Assembly: GCA_020635115.1 (NCBI GenBank)
Contig: JACKAK010000008.1
Span: forward strand, 170,354 to 234,353
Length of the DNA stretch: 64,000 nt
Reading direction: 5' to 3'
DNA from: Halobacteriovoraceae bacterium
GTDB taxonomy: Bacteria > Bdellovibrionota > Bacteriovoracia > Bacteriovoracales > Bacteriovoracaceae
A model generated the notes under the pieces. The model saw only the letters and a program-made list of their open reading frames with translations, did not search any database and was not told the origin of the DNA. Within the stretch, counting starts at the first letter, position 1, and every line of letters begins with the position of its first letter. Below are positions 34,533 to 44,389 of this stretch, in pieces. Made by a program: the position numbers and the translations under genes.

Positions 34533-37347
34533 TATTCAATCCATTGTTACATGCTTTTATAAACTCTTTAAATGTTAAAATAAACGTCGTACCAACATTT
34601 TGAGTACTATCAATATCAACATCAATTTTATTATTTTTGATAATCGTATTACAAAGATATAAACCTACTCCAGTACCTTTCTCCTTAGAAGTTCTAATTT
34701 CCTTAAAAAGGCCATCTTGTATATTTTTATCAATCCCTTTTCCGTTATCTTTAATTTTTAATTGTACAAACCCCGCAATATTATATTTACTTTCAATTTT
34801 GATTAGACCTTTTCTATCCTCTGGTATTGCCTCAATTGCATTTTTTATTAGATTACTTAATAATTGATTTACTTCTGCCGCATTTCCTTTAATTCTAGGT
34901 ATTCCTTCCTGAAGTTCACTAACGATTGTAACATGAGATGGTTTTAAATAATCAAGAATATGCAGCGATGTCTCAATTTCATTATTTAAATCATATTCAC
35001 TCTGTTCACTTGCTTGAAAACGAATATAAGATTTGAGTTTATTAATGTGATGTCTCATCTTTTCTATTGATGAATTCATTATTTTTGATTTTTTATTTCT
35101 TCGTGGTGCTTGAGTATCTATTAAATCCAAATTTTGATTATAAATTTTTAATTGCTGTTCTAAATCATCGATATATCTATTAAACCAGGATAAACCACTC
35201 GAAAGTGCCAGAAGTGGTGAGCTTAGTTCATGACTTACTCCCGCTACAATTTCTCCTAAAACATTCATTTTTTCGCTTTTAATTAATGAGCTCTGCTGGT
35301 CTTTTATTTTCTTATTTGCACTGTCTAAATCATTATTTAATGTAATCAAGTTTTTTTGATACTGCCGTAATTTAATCATATTATTAACTCTGGCGAGTAA
35401 TTCTGTTGGATTAAATGGTTTATTGATATAATCATCGACTCCCATTTTCAGTCCCATAAGCTTCAAATCATAATCCATTTTTGCTGTTAACAAAATAAAT
35501 GGAATTCTAGAAAAACGAAAATCATTTTTAACTTTTGCACATAACTCATTTCCAGACATATTTGGCATCATCACATCAGAAATGATAATATCTGGTATTA
35601 TTTTTTGTATTTTATTCCAGGCATCCAGTCCATCACGAGCAGTGAAAACTCTATGTTGTTCACTTAAAAAGACCTTTAAAAACTTTCTTAGCTCTATGTT
35701 ATCTTCAACAACTAATATCGTTCCATGTACCTCATTCGGTTTAGAATTCGTACGAATTTGATGACTTTCATCATATTGGATTGAAGAATTCTCAATAATC
35801 TGATCATCTTCTAATAGGCCGTTTTCATAAGAAAAATCCTTTATAATTGAATTCTCAATTAGATTTTGATCAATTTCTTGTAGTAACTCGTTTATTTTTA
35901 AGTTCTTGTAATGATCTTTACCCTTTTTAAAAGTGAGGATCATTTTCGTGCCTTGGTTAAGATCACCTTCAATCTTTATTTCCCCATGATGAAGTTCAGT
36001 ATATTCTTTCACCATCGCAAGACCGATACCGGTACCTGCAAATTCTCTCGTTTCAGAACCATCAACTTGGGAAAATCTCTCAAAAACTTTCGAGTGCAAT
36101 TCTTTAGGGATGCCAGTTCCATTATCAGCTACGATTATTTGAAATTCGTAATCATTTTTATCTTTGATAATGATATCAATATGCCCGCCAACAGGAGTAA
36201 ATTTAAAGGAATTTGAAAGTAAATTAATAATGATTCTTTCAAATTTTCTAATATCTAAAAATAAATTTGATTGCGCACACTCTTTTTTAAAATCAAGTGA
36301 TATTTTCTTCTTCATTAGAGCTGATCTCATAGTAGATAAACATATCTGAATTGCTTTTTCGACGTTTATAGGTGATATATTCAATTGAGATTCGTTAGCT
36401 TCCAATTTTGAAAATTCTAAAAATTCATTAATTAATGAATAGAGTTTAATTAAGTTTTTATGAATCACATCTATATGCTCGACAACAGGTTGTGATAATT
36501 GTGATAAGTATTTTTCTCTAATTAAATCAAGAGGAGCAAGGGAAAGAGTTAGTGGAGTGCGTAACTCATGTGAAATATTGGCAAACATCTGAGTTTTAAG
36601 CTTATCAAGCTTCTTTATTTCAGATAAAGCATGGGTTAAGTCGACAGTTCGTTCATTAACTTTGTTTTCAAGCTGTTGTCTTTCTTCCAAAAGTGCAGAA
36701 AAGTTTTCTATATTTTGTATTGCAATTCCTGCCTGATTGGCCATATTGGCCATTCCAATATGATACAAATCACCTTTAACTATTCTTGAATAAAATTTCC
36801 TTTTTGACTCACTATTGCCACACAAAAACACTGAGGTTATTTTTTTATTTTCATTTTTACTGAGTGGGATTGCTAAAAATTCACAGAGATCAATTGTCTC
36901 TAAAAAAATTTTCGCATCATTATTTTTACAATGATATGATTCAAAATATTCATTATTGTTGTGTAAATAATCTGAAACAAAATTAGGCAATTCGAGCCCT
37001 AAAAACTCAATATCGTTCTCTTCGTAGTATCCAAACTTATACTTACAAATTAACGTTCCATTTTCTTCGACAAAAAACAAAGATCTTTGTACGTTTATAT
37101 CATTTTCAATGAACTCACCTATTACTTTGTACAGATCTTCTTTTTTCTTAAGAGAGGAAAATTTATTACCTAATTTATGTAGAGACTTATAAATTCTCAT
37201 CTGGGCATCTAATTGTTCTTGAAACCTATAAAGTGAACTTTCCGTTTTGATGAGCTTATGGACTTGTTCAGAAAGAAGCTTATTTGTTTTTTTCAACTTC
37301 TCATTTTCGACAGTTAAATTTTCTAAAAGTAAATTATTATCTTCCAA
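34501..37347 (-). CDS. Hybrid histidine kinase with two transmitter modules
   Basis: Order: coiled coil (1-60), GAF-like sensor (60-215), HisKA with NISHELRTP (H260), HATPase (NGTGIP, then FAGTGIGLAM), receiver near 540-660 (DVMMPNMSG and a KPF), then a second HisKA (GVSHELSSP) near 715 and HATPase (DNGKGID, then KGTGVGLYL). Two full kinase cores in one chain are unusual. There are no transmembrane helices, so it is a soluble sensor. It lies two bases after the FIST gene and overlaps the receiver gene, forming a FIST-kinase-receiver operon. Confidence 0.88.
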   Translation of the reverse strand: MEDNNLLLENLTVENEKLKKTNKLLSEQVHKLIKTESSLYRFQEQLDAQMRIYKSLHKLGNKFSSLKKKEDLYKVIGEFIENDINVQRSLFFVEENGTLICKYKFGYYEENDIEFLGLELPNFVSDYLHNNNEYFESYHCKNNDAKIFLETIDLCEFLAIPLSKNENKKITSVFLCGNSESKRKFYSRIVKGDLYHIGMANMANQAGIAIQNIENFSALLEERQQLENKVNERTVDLTHALSEIKKLDKLKTQMFANISHELRTPLTLSLAPLDLIREKYLSQLSQPVVEHIDVIHKNLIKLYSLINEFLEFSKLEANESQLNISPINVEKAIQICLSTMRSALMKKKISLDFKKECAQSNLFLDIRKFERIIINLLSNSFKFTPVGGHIDIIIKDKNDYEFQIIVADNGTGIPKELHSKVFERFSQVDGSETREFAGTGIGLAMVKEYTELHHGEIKIEGDLNQGTKMILTFKKGKDHYKNLKINELLQEIDQNLIENSIIKDFSYENGLLEDDQIIENSSIQYDESHQIRTNSKPNEVHGTILVVEDNIELRKFLKVFLSEQHRVFTARDGLDAWNKIQKIIPDIIISDVMMPNMSGNELCAKVKNDFRFSRIPFILLTAKMDYDLKLMGLKMGVDDYINKPFNPTELLARVNNMIKLRQYQKNLITLNNDLDSANKKIKDQQSSLIKSEKMNVLGEIVAGVSHELSSPLLALSSGLSWFNRYIDDLEQQLKIYNQNLDLIDTQAPRRNKKSKIMNSSIEKMRHHINKLKSYIRFQASEQSEYDLNNEIETSLHILDYLKPSHVTIVSELQEGIPRIKGNAAEVNQLLSNLIKNAIEAIPEDRKGLIKIESKYNIAGFVQLKIKDNGKGIDKNIQDGLFKEIRTSKEKGTGVGLYLCNTIIKNNKIDVDIDSTQNVGTTFILTFKEFIKACNNGLNNVEEKKFVSN

Positions 37348-37349
37348 AT

Positions 37350-38543
37350 TTAATCTTCTTTTTTATAAAGTGCTAAAATGACAGCAGTATAATTATGAAA
37401 AAAGTTTTTATTATTAACAGGTGCAATTTCACCGAATGTATAAAAACCTGACCATGCATTTTCACCCTTAATATTAGATTGAAAGTTTCTTACGATATTT
37501 TCTTTTTTTTCATGATTCATTATCATTTTACCTCGGCCAGCACAGTCAAAATGAAAAATGGCAAGGGGTTCACGTCCTCTAGATTTTTTAGTAATGGATT
37601 TAATCATTGTTTCAACTCCATTTTCTATTCTTTCTTGATCTCTTCTTGCCATCCAAACTTCCTGCCCCTGTTGAACTTCTGAAGAAAGTGTAACTGATCC
37701 ATCGGAATCGTTTTTTGCAGGAATAAACCTAATAATAAATTCGTCATAATCTTTTGAGATATCTTCATCGGCCTTAAAACCAAGGCAAATATTTGCAACT
37801 GCACTTTCCCAGTTATCAATATCACTTGAAGTCAAATATTCTTTTAAAACATCTAAGATTGGTCGATGATCCATTTCAAAGATAACATTACCCTTACACT
37901 TTGTTATTGTTCTTACTTCTCCAATAGGTGAGCAACCATGAGTTACATCCCATAATAGATCAACGTTTCCCTTTAAAATTGTGGCTACAATAGAATTTGA
38001 AAAAGATTTTCCATTACAATACTGAAATGTTTTCTTCATCAAAAAATTATCGCCAGTTAATCCTCCAAATAAAGGTAAAATATTTATTGAAGTATTTTCA
38101 TATCCTCTTTTCAGAGCGTCATAATTACATGTAAGTCCTTCCGGAAACAAAAAAAGCGCTTTTGCATCATTTGAAAATTCTTCTGCCCAAATTGCAATAT
38201 TCTTCCCAATTTCTTCATCATTGTTATGAAGGTTTTCAAAATATATATTCTCAAATAAAAGCTCATCTCCAGAATATACGAGAACTGAAATTGCAAAATT
38301 TTCTTCATTAGTGAAGTCTGGCCCAATGACACCAACCCCAGAACATCCAGAAAAATGAGCTCCATCTAATTCTTGAGATAATAATTCTACTAAAAGCTCC
38401 TGATCGTAACCCACTGTTGAGTAGACAAATGCAAAATCAACCTTGTCAATGCCAGCATTTTTTTTCGCAAGACTAACAGACTGTCTAACTGCTTCTTTTA
38501 TGTTTTTGCTTTTACTAACTCCTGCTCCAAAATAGATGGACAT
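37350..38543 (-). CDS. FIST-domain sensory protein
   Basis: The protein has FIST-N (FSGCSGVGVIGPDF, near residue 85) and FIST-C with Gly-rich segments (PLFGGLTGDNF) and the region TFGEIAPVNN. FIST proteins bind small ligands, and some members (NosP) carry haem and sense nitric oxide. It is the first gene of an operon with the soluble kinase, with only two bases between them, so it likely presents the signal to that kinase. GGAGGAG sits just before ATG 38543. The actual ligand cannot be read from sequence. Confidence 0.8.
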   Translation of the reverse strand: MSIYFGAGVSKSKNIKEAVRQSVSLAKKNAGIDKVDFAFVYSTVGYDQELLVELLSQELDGAHFSGCSGVGVIGPDFTNEENFAISVLVYSGDELLFENIYFENLHNNDEEIGKNIAIWAEEFSNDAKALFLFPEGLTCNYDALKRGYENTSINILPLFGGLTGDNFLMKKTFQYCNGKSFSNSIVATILKGNVDLLWDVTHGCSPIGEVRTITKCKGNVIFEMDHRPILDVLKEYLTSSDIDNWESAVANICLGFKADEDISKDYDEFIIRFIPAKNDSDGSVTLSSEVQQGQEVWMARRDQERIENGVETMIKSITKKSRGREPLAIFHFDCAGRGKMIMNHEKKENIVRNFQSNIKGENAWSGFYTFGEIAPVNNKNFFHNYTAVILALYKKED

Positions 38544-38741
38544 AGCTCCTCCTTGAATATGTACTTTTATATGAAGGATATATAATCTTATCTCAATGTT
38601 AACAAGGTTCAGAAAAGTTTTAATATCCTTTTAATTTTAACAATTTTCTTAACAATATTCAGTTAAATCGATCTTTAGAATTGAATGATTGAACTAAAAA
38701 TTAACATAACTGTATTATAATAAAAGAATTTATTTACTTCT

Positions 38742-39011
38742 TTACATATCCCCCATTTTTCCCATTCTTTTTTTAATACCTTTGTCATGATGTTTTTTTT
38801 GTTTATTTTTTTTCCTGCATTCTTTTAATTGTTCAATATCAGATGCAGCACTAACACAGGCCTTATGTTCATTGATATCAGCAATTCTCTTATCAATTCT
38901 TGTCATCATTTTCTGTTTCATTTCTTCAAAGTTTCCTGAATCTATACTTTCTTCTTGAGAGAAGATTTGAATAGACGAGAGTAAAAATACTAAAGTAATC
39001 AATTTTTTCAT
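38742..39011 (-). CDS. Small exported basic protein
   Basis: MKKLITLVFLLSSIQIFS is a signal peptide. The mature part of about 70 residues has two cysteines (HKACVSAASDIEQLKECRKK) that could pair, and a Lys/His-rich tail. No family is recognised. It resembles small periplasmic helical proteins of the Spy type only in size. It lies 14 bases after the LysM barrel gene on the same strand. Confidence 0.5.
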   Translation of the reverse strand: MKKLITLVFLLSSIQIFSQEESIDSGNFEEMKQKMMTRIDKRIADINEHKACVSAASDIEQLKECRKKNKQKKHHDKGIKKRMGKMGDM

Positions 39012-39025
39012 AATCCTTCCTTTTT

Positions 39026-40123
39026 CTAAAACCCAAATTTATATCCTACAGATGCTTCTGTTTTAAGTAACGAAACTTCGGAATCACCATTTAAACGATG
39101 AATCCCCATAACTCCTCTAACAAAGTATTTATCTAGAACAAGTAACTCTCCAAACAATAAAAATTTTCCTCCAGAAATATTTTTAGCTGCAAAATTTGAA
39201 GTATTGGTTGTTGAAGCTGTAATTTCTGATGAAGACATAAGATCAAATAAATACATCATTTCAAGGGTTACTTCAAAAATATCTATCTTTAAGTTACCCA
39301 TTATTCCTGGGCCCATGAGGATAGAAGAAGTTGATCTCATAAACTGTTCGTTAGTATTGGATTGTACAATGGCCAGACTGTGAGTTTTATCATAATGAAG
39401 GGCCAAAAGAGTTCTAAATATTGATAAAAAATTAAAATATCTAACTTTGTAAAGTGCATTCATGTCAGTTTGTTTGCCAAAACCCTCTAGATTAAGAGAA
39501 TTAGAAAACTCATAATGGAAGTAATGGTCTAGGATATTACCGTTATTTAACTTTTGGAAATGTTCAAATTGTATACCAAAACCCATTAAATAGTAGTCAT
39601 TAAGTTTCGTTGAATTATTATTATAATTTTCTGATAATGCTTTTATCCCATATTTATAAACCGGAGCAATATATGTATTTTTCTTATTGATTTTGTACTC
39701 TAATTCTTTTTTTATATTAATATCAATACTTGTTAGATTACCACTTTTGGATTTTAAAACTTTGGCCTTATCCTCTTTATCTACTAAAAAATTCTGCCCT
39801 CCATTTTTAAGTGAACTATAATACTTTTTAGCTCTTTGAATATTGATATATTTTTTTATCTTTTTAATATTTGCTATGTTTCTTGGTATTTTTAATCTTA
39901 AAATAGAGCCTGATTTTAGTTGATTCCAATTTTTGATTGAAGGATTATCGTTTTTAACTTTCTCAAATAGTTTATCACTTGTATTTAATTCTACAGTAGA
40001 AAACTCATTTATAATTGACGTTAATGTGTCACCTTCATAAACCTCATACTTAAATCTAGCATCTTTAGTTTGAGCAAATGAATTGGCCATGAATAATAAA
40101 AAAAAGACAAAGAACAATTTCAT
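39026..40123 (-). CDS. LysM-domain outer-membrane barrel protein
   Basis: A signal peptide (MKLFFVFFLLFMANSFA) is followed by a LysM-like repeat (YEVYEGDTLTSIINEF, then NPSIKNWNQLKSGSILRLKI), which would bind peptidoglycan. A linker to about residue 140 leads to a barrel region with a C-terminal Phe (VGYKFGF). Such a protein could tie the outer membrane to the wall, like a LysM-anchored OmpA-type protein. It precedes the small exported protein. Confidence 0.65.
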   Translation of the reverse strand: MKLFFVFFLLFMANSFAQTKDARFKYEVYEGDTLTSIINEFSTVELNTSDKLFEKVKNDNPSIKNWNQLKSGSILRLKIPRNIANIKKIKKYINIQRAKKYYSSLKNGGQNFLVDKEDKAKVLKSKSGNLTSIDINIKKELEYKINKKNTYIAPVYKYGIKALSENYNNNSTKLNDYYLMGFGIQFEHFQKLNNGNILDHYFHYEFSNSLNLEGFGKQTDMNALYKVRYFNFLSIFRTLLALHYDKTHSLAIVQSNTNEQFMRSTSSILMGPGIMGNLKIDIFEVTLEMMYLFDLMSSSEITASTTNTSNFAAKNISGGKFLLFGELLVLDKYFVRGVMGIHRLNGDSEVSLLKTEASVGYKFGF

Positions 40124-40231
40124 ACAGTTATTATAAATGCATACTATTTAGAAAAAAACTCAAAATAATAAGAATATTTCACAAAGCTAAAATCTAAGGT
40201 TGATTAAAAGGTTTTAGTCGTTTATTGTTGC

Positions 40232-40404
40232 TATACTGAAGAGGAGCGTAAACTAGGCAGCTTTGAGGGAGGTTTTCCCACCGTTGATCCAAGGCCAGGG
40301 AGATTTTCGCCGAAATCATTTGTGTATGGGGAAGAGACAAATGGTTGGTTATTTGGGCCGAATCCCAAAGACTGTCACAACAACGTGGAGAGCTTCATGG
40401 TATC
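40232..40404 (+). promoter_or_regulatory. Lysine riboswitch (L-box) leader
   Basis: Consensus elements occur in the right order: AGAGGAGCG near 40240, a GGGAG loop, GCCGAA near 40310, and CTGTCA near 40370, then GGAGAGCT. P1 can form between TGAAG (40237-40241) and CTTCA (40393-40397), and ATAC/GTAT extends it. It lies 51 bases before asd and governs a lysine-pathway operon, consistent with repression by lysine. I see no clear terminator with a T-run between 40404 and 40455, so control may be at translation. GAGGAG at 40441 precedes asd. Confidence 0.85.
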
Positions 40405-40455
40405 AAAACTTTTTAGCTATCCACATTACATTTATATATAGAGGAGTGTTCCAAA

Positions 40456-41457
40456 ATGGAAAAGATCTCAATTGCTGTTTTAGGTGCTACAGGAACTGTT
40501 GGACAAAAACTGCTGGCCATGCTTGAAAATCATCCACTTTTTCAGGTTACTCAGTTGGTTGCTTCGGACAAAAATATTGGAAAACGCTATGTTGATGCCT
40601 GTGATTGGCGCGAAACTGCTCAGATGCCAACTATTTACCAAAATATGATGTTAGAATCATATGAAGATATCACAGCAAAATATGCAGTCTCATCACTTCC
40701 CAGTGATATTGCTAAAATTGCCGAACCATATCTCGCTCAAAAAGGGATACATGTCGTAAGCAATGCTTCAACCTTTAGAATGGACAAAAATACACCTTTA
40801 ATTATCCCGGAGATAAACCCATCTCACTTAGAGCTCATTGGAAATCAAAAGACACCAGGTAAAATTATCACTAATCCAAATTGTGCAACCGTTTTCTTAA
40901 CTCTTGCACTGAGACCCTTACTCGATCTTGGAAAGATTAACTTTTTAAGTGTTGTTACTCTACAAGCTCTCAGTGGGGCTGGTTATCCAGGAGTTTCTTC
41001 TATGGACATCTTGGGAAATATCATTCCCTATATTGGTAATGAAGAGGATAAAATTGAAACAGAAGCTTTAAAAATTTTAGGAACTCCCAATGAGTGTATC
41101 GATTTAAAAATTATTACTCATGTTAACCGCGTTCCTGTGTTGCACGGTCACACAGTTGCTATGCATGTTGTGTTTGAAGAAGAAGTGAAAGAGGAAAAAG
41201 TTATTGAGAAATTTAGTGAACTTCAAGAAAAGTTCCCAGAACTTTATAAACTTTATCTTGATCCCTTTAGACCACAACCTCTTAAGGATATTACTCAGTA
41301 TGACCAACGTGCCCATGTTGGCCGCATTAAACAAGGCCCAGATTTAAAAACTATTGGACTAATATCTATGGGACACAATCTTGTTAGAGGTGCGGCCGGG
41401 GCCGCAATTTTAAACTTAGAACTTTTGCATAATCATTTAACGGAGACCAACTCATGA
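40456..41457 (+). CDS. asd: Aspartate-semialdehyde dehydrogenase
   Basis: The dinucleotide loop AVLGATGTVGQKL opens the protein. NPNCATV carries the catalytic Cys, and GAGYPGVS with HGHTVAM match the archaeal/fungal-type ASADH branch rather than the E. coli type. It reduces aspartyl phosphate to semialdehyde, the branch point for lysine and threonine/methionine. It is the first gene after the lysine riboswitch and overlaps lysC by four bases (ATGA). GAGGAG lies nine bases upstream of ATG 40456. Confidence 0.95.
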   Translation: MEKISIAVLGATGTVGQKLLAMLENHPLFQVTQLVASDKNIGKRYVDACDWRETAQMPTIYQNMMLESYEDITAKYAVSSLPSDIAKIAEPYLAQKGIHVVSNASTFRMDKNTPLIIPEINPSHLELIGNQKTPGKIITNPNCATVFLTLALRPLLDLGKINFLSVVTLQALSGAGYPGVSSMDILGNIIPYIGNEEDKIETEALKILGTPNECIDLKIITHVNRVPVLHGHTVAMHVVFEEEVKEEKVIEKFSELQEKFPELYKLYLDPFRPQPLKDITQYDQRAHVGRIKQGPDLKTIGLISMGHNLVRGAAGAAILNLELLHNHLTETNS

Positions 41458-42812
41458 GCATAGTTGTATCCAAATTTGGAGGAACATCAATGGCCGATGC
41501 ACAGGCCATGATAAGAAGTAGTAAAATCACGATAGAAAGAAATGCTAGTATTATGGTCGTTTCTGCAACTTCAGGAACAACAAATGAGCTTCTTGAATTA
41601 ATTGAACTCGCCCTTACTGATTCATGGGATCAAACAAAAATAAAGCTTGAGTCCCTAAAAAATAAACATCTATCAATAGCTGAAGAACTTTCAGCAAGTG
41701 AAGATACTTACTTTGAATTAAATGAACTTACAAATGAACTCGATTCATTAATTAAAGGAATCAATCTTTTAAAAGACTGTTCACCCAAAGCAAAAGACAG
41801 AGTTCTTTCATTTGGAGAAAGACTCTCATCTCGACTTTGTAGTTATGCTCTTCAAAAAGTGATTAATGAAAAAGGTCTCGACTTAACTGCTCAATTTTTT
41901 GATGTACGCAATGTGATGACAACTGATGACGAATATGGGACAGCTAGACCAAATTTTGATCAAATCAAAGTTCATGCTCAAAATCATAAGGAAAAAATTC
42001 TTACTGGAAATATCATTTATGTCACTCAAGGTTTTATTGGAATCAATGAAGATGGACATACCACTACTCTTGGGCGTGGAGGAAGTGATTATTCAGCTGC
42101 TATCCTCGCTGAAGCATTTGACGCAGATCTTTTGGAAATTTGGACTGACGTCGCAGGAATAGCGACAACAGATCCAAGAATTTATCAAAACGCAAAACAA
42201 ATTGAAGAAATTTCTTTTAAAGAGGCATCAGAATTGGCCAGTTTTGGAGCAAAAATTCTACACCCTACAACTTTATTGCCTTGTCAAAGAAGCAATATTC
42301 CTGTGTTTGTTGGGAGTAGTTATGCTCCACAAGACAATGGAACTTGGATTCGCAAACAAACTGAGAACAATCCTTTGGTTCGAGGTATTGCTCTCAAAAA
42401 AAATCAAGTTCTCCTAACTATTTCAACTCCAGAAATGCTTAATGCGCATGGTTTTTTATATCAAATTTTTGAAGTCTTTAACCGCCATAAAGTGAGTGTT
42501 GATTCAATCACAACCTCAGAAATTTCTATTGCTTTAACATTAGACAATAATCAAATAATCAATAGAAAGTTGGTACGTGACCTTGAACTCTTCTCACAAG
42601 TAAAAATCGAACAACACTTGTCTCTTGTTTCAATTATCGGAAATCAGATTAATCATACCCCTGGTTTTACAAATCAGTTATTTTCCACATTAGAAGATAT
42701 TCAGATACGAATGATTTGCGCAGGTGCGAGTAAACACAATTTTTGTTTTTTAGTAAAAGAGAAAGATGGTGAAAATGCTGTTCGAAAAATTCATGAAAAA
42801 CTATTAGGATAA
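41454..42812 (+). CDS. lysC: Aspartate kinase
   Basis: The kinase opens with VVSKFGGTSMAD. It has GRGGSDYSAAILAEAF for ATP binding and IWTDVAGIATTDPR. C-terminal ACT domains (VSVDSITTSEISIALTL) carry allosteric sites. At 452 residues it is the monofunctional E. coli LysC type, probably lysine-inhibited. It phosphorylates aspartate. The start overlaps the asd stop (ATGA). Confidence 0.95.
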   Translation: MSIVVSKFGGTSMADAQAMIRSSKITIERNASIMVVSATSGTTNELLELIELALTDSWDQTKIKLESLKNKHLSIAEELSASEDTYFELNELTNELDSLIKGINLLKDCSPKAKDRVLSFGERLSSRLCSYALQKVINEKGLDLTAQFFDVRNVMTTDDEYGTARPNFDQIKVHAQNHKEKILTGNIIYVTQGFIGINEDGHTTTLGRGGSDYSAAILAEAFDADLLEIWTDVAGIATTDPRIYQNAKQIEEISFKEASELASFGAKILHPTTLLPCQRSNIPVFVGSSYAPQDNGTWIRKQTENNPLVRGIALKKNQVLLTISTPEMLNAHGFLYQIFEVFNRHKVSVDSITTSEISIALTLDNNQIINRKLVRDLELFSQVKIEQHLSLVSIIGNQINHTPGFTNQLFSTLEDIQIRMICAGASKHNFCFLVKEKDGENAVRKIHEKLLG

Positions 42813-42815
42813 ATC

Positions 42816-43508
42816 ATGTTAAAAATCGCACTTTTAGGTAAGGGAAAGACTGGTAGTAAAATCATTGAACTCAATGATAACAATCCCAAATATTCAATTA
42901 CTGTATTTGATTCACAAAATAGGCCTACAGTTGAAAAGCTTAAACAACACGACTATATAATCAGTTTTTTACCAGGCCCTATATTTTCAGAATATCTTGA
43001 CATGCTTCTTGAATCTAGAGTTTGTGTCATAAGTGGGACAACAGGATGTGAATTACCAAATGGCCTAAATGAAAGGCTTAAAGAAATCAATTCATCCTGG
43101 GTTCTGTCGTCAAATTTTGCAGTCGGGATGTCTCTGGCCTATCACGTACTTAAAGTCTTAAAATCGGCAAATGTATTGTTTGATGATTATAGTCTTAACA
43201 TTCATGAAATTCATCACACAAAGAAAATTGACGCACCATCAGGTACTGCTAAGTCTTGGAATGACTGGTTAGGAGGGCAATGTGAAGTAACCAGTGAAAG
43301 AATAGGTGATGTTGTTGGAACCCATACTGTGACTCTAGAAACTCCATATGAAGAGATGACTTTTACCCATAAATCTAAAGATAGAAAAATTTTTGCCGAA
43401 GGGGCCCTTTGGTGTGTAGAATACCTTCAAAGTACGCAGCTTCCTGCGGGAGTACATTTATTTGAAAATTTAACGAGATCAATTGTAGAAAAGGAATTGT
43501 TAAAATGA
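42816..43508 (+). CDS. dapB: 4-hydroxy-tetrahydrodipicolinate reductase
   Basis: An N-terminal nucleotide fold (IALLGKGKTGSKII) is followed by HEIHHTKKIDAPSGTAKS, which is the DapB catalytic block (EHHxxKxDAPSGTA). There are 230 residues, slightly short. It reduces hydroxytetrahydrodipicolinate to tetrahydrodipicolinate with NAD(P)H. It lies three bases after lysC, and dapA overlaps it by four. Confidence 0.94.
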   Translation: MLKIALLGKGKTGSKIIELNDNNPKYSITVFDSQNRPTVEKLKQHDYIISFLPGPIFSEYLDMLLESRVCVISGTTGCELPNGLNERLKEINSSWVLSSNFAVGMSLAYHVLKVLKSANVLFDDYSLNIHEIHHTKKIDAPSGTAKSWNDWLGGQCEVTSERIGDVVGTHTVTLETPYEEMTFTHKSKDRKIFAEGALWCVEYLQSTQLPAGVHLFENLTRSIVEKELLK

Positions 43509-44389
43509 ATCAGTTACCAATAGTCTGGACAGCATTAGTTACTCCAATGAATAAGGATGGAAGCGTCAATTATTCAGAATTACACAAGCTTATTAATCAG
43601 CAAGAAGAAGCTGGAAATGGTCTTTTAATACTTGGAAGTACCGGTGAGTCTTTAAATCTCTCTTTATCTGAGAAAAAAGAAATAATTCATTACCTTTCAA
43701 AAAACAAACCAAACTCACCAGTGATGATTGGAGTCGGTGGTATAAACCTAGAAGACACAAAGGAATGGATTGAATTCTTGAACCCTTTTAACTTTCATAG
43801 CTATTTGCTTGTTACTCCCCTCTACGCAAAACCTGGTGACAAAGGTCAGACTCTATGGTTTGAAAAACTAATGGACATTGCAACATCTCCTTGCATACTC
43901 TATAACGTCCCTTCTAGAACAGGAAGGCCTCTGTCATTGAAGGCCGTTGAAGCTCTTCACGAACACAAAAATTTTCTTGGAATTAAAGAGGCCAGTGGGT
44001 CTTGTGAAGAATTTAAAAAATATAAAAAAGCAGCAGGTAAAGGTTTTGTTTATTCTGGTGATGATGCACTTTTGCCAGAATTTGCTGATCTTGGAGCTTG
44101 TGGGGTGATCTCAGTTGCATCTAATGTTTGGCCAAAAGAGACTCATGAATTTGCGGCCCAATGCTTGAACAACACACTCAAGGACATTAAACTTTGGAAA
44201 CAGGCCTGTGAATCTCTTTTTATTGTAAGCAACCCCATTCCTGCAAAAGTATTGCTCAAAGAACGTGGAGATATTTCATCATCAACTTTAAGATTACCAC
44301 TAACTGATCTTGAGCTTGAATCCCCTGCGATACTAATGGAGCAAAATGAATTAATTAGAAATTGGTTTTCTCAACAAAAGGGGCAGTAA
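43505..44389 (+). CDS. dapA: 4-hydroxy-tetrahydrodipicolinate synthase
   Basis: It is a TIM-barrel of the DapA/NAL family. LGSTGESLNLS, LYNVPSRTG and IKEASGS, with the Schiff-base Lys in GIKEA, are all present. It condenses pyruvate with aspartate semialdehyde, the first committed lysine step. There are 294 residues, a normal length. It overlaps dapB by four bases at the start, and its TAA overlaps the dapD ATG. Confidence 0.95.
   Translation: MNQLPIVWTALVTPMNKDGSVNYSELHKLINQQEEAGNGLLILGSTGESLNLSLSEKKEIIHYLSKNKPNSPVMIGVGGINLEDTKEWIEFLNPFNFHSYLLVTPLYAKPGDKGQTLWFEKLMDIATSPCILYNVPSRTGRPLSLKAVEALHEHKNFLGIKEASGSCEEFKKYKKAAGKGFVYSGDDALLPEFADLGACGVISVASNVWPKETHEFAAQCLNNTLKDIKLWKQACESLFIVSNPIPAKVLLKERGDISSSTLRLPLTDLELESPAILMEQNELIRNWFSQQKGQ

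Noticed and set aside
40263..40526. Plus-strand 87-codon ORF across the asd leader
   Set aside because: It lies inside the lysine riboswitch and overlaps the start of asd in another frame. Its composition follows RNA structure, not protein.
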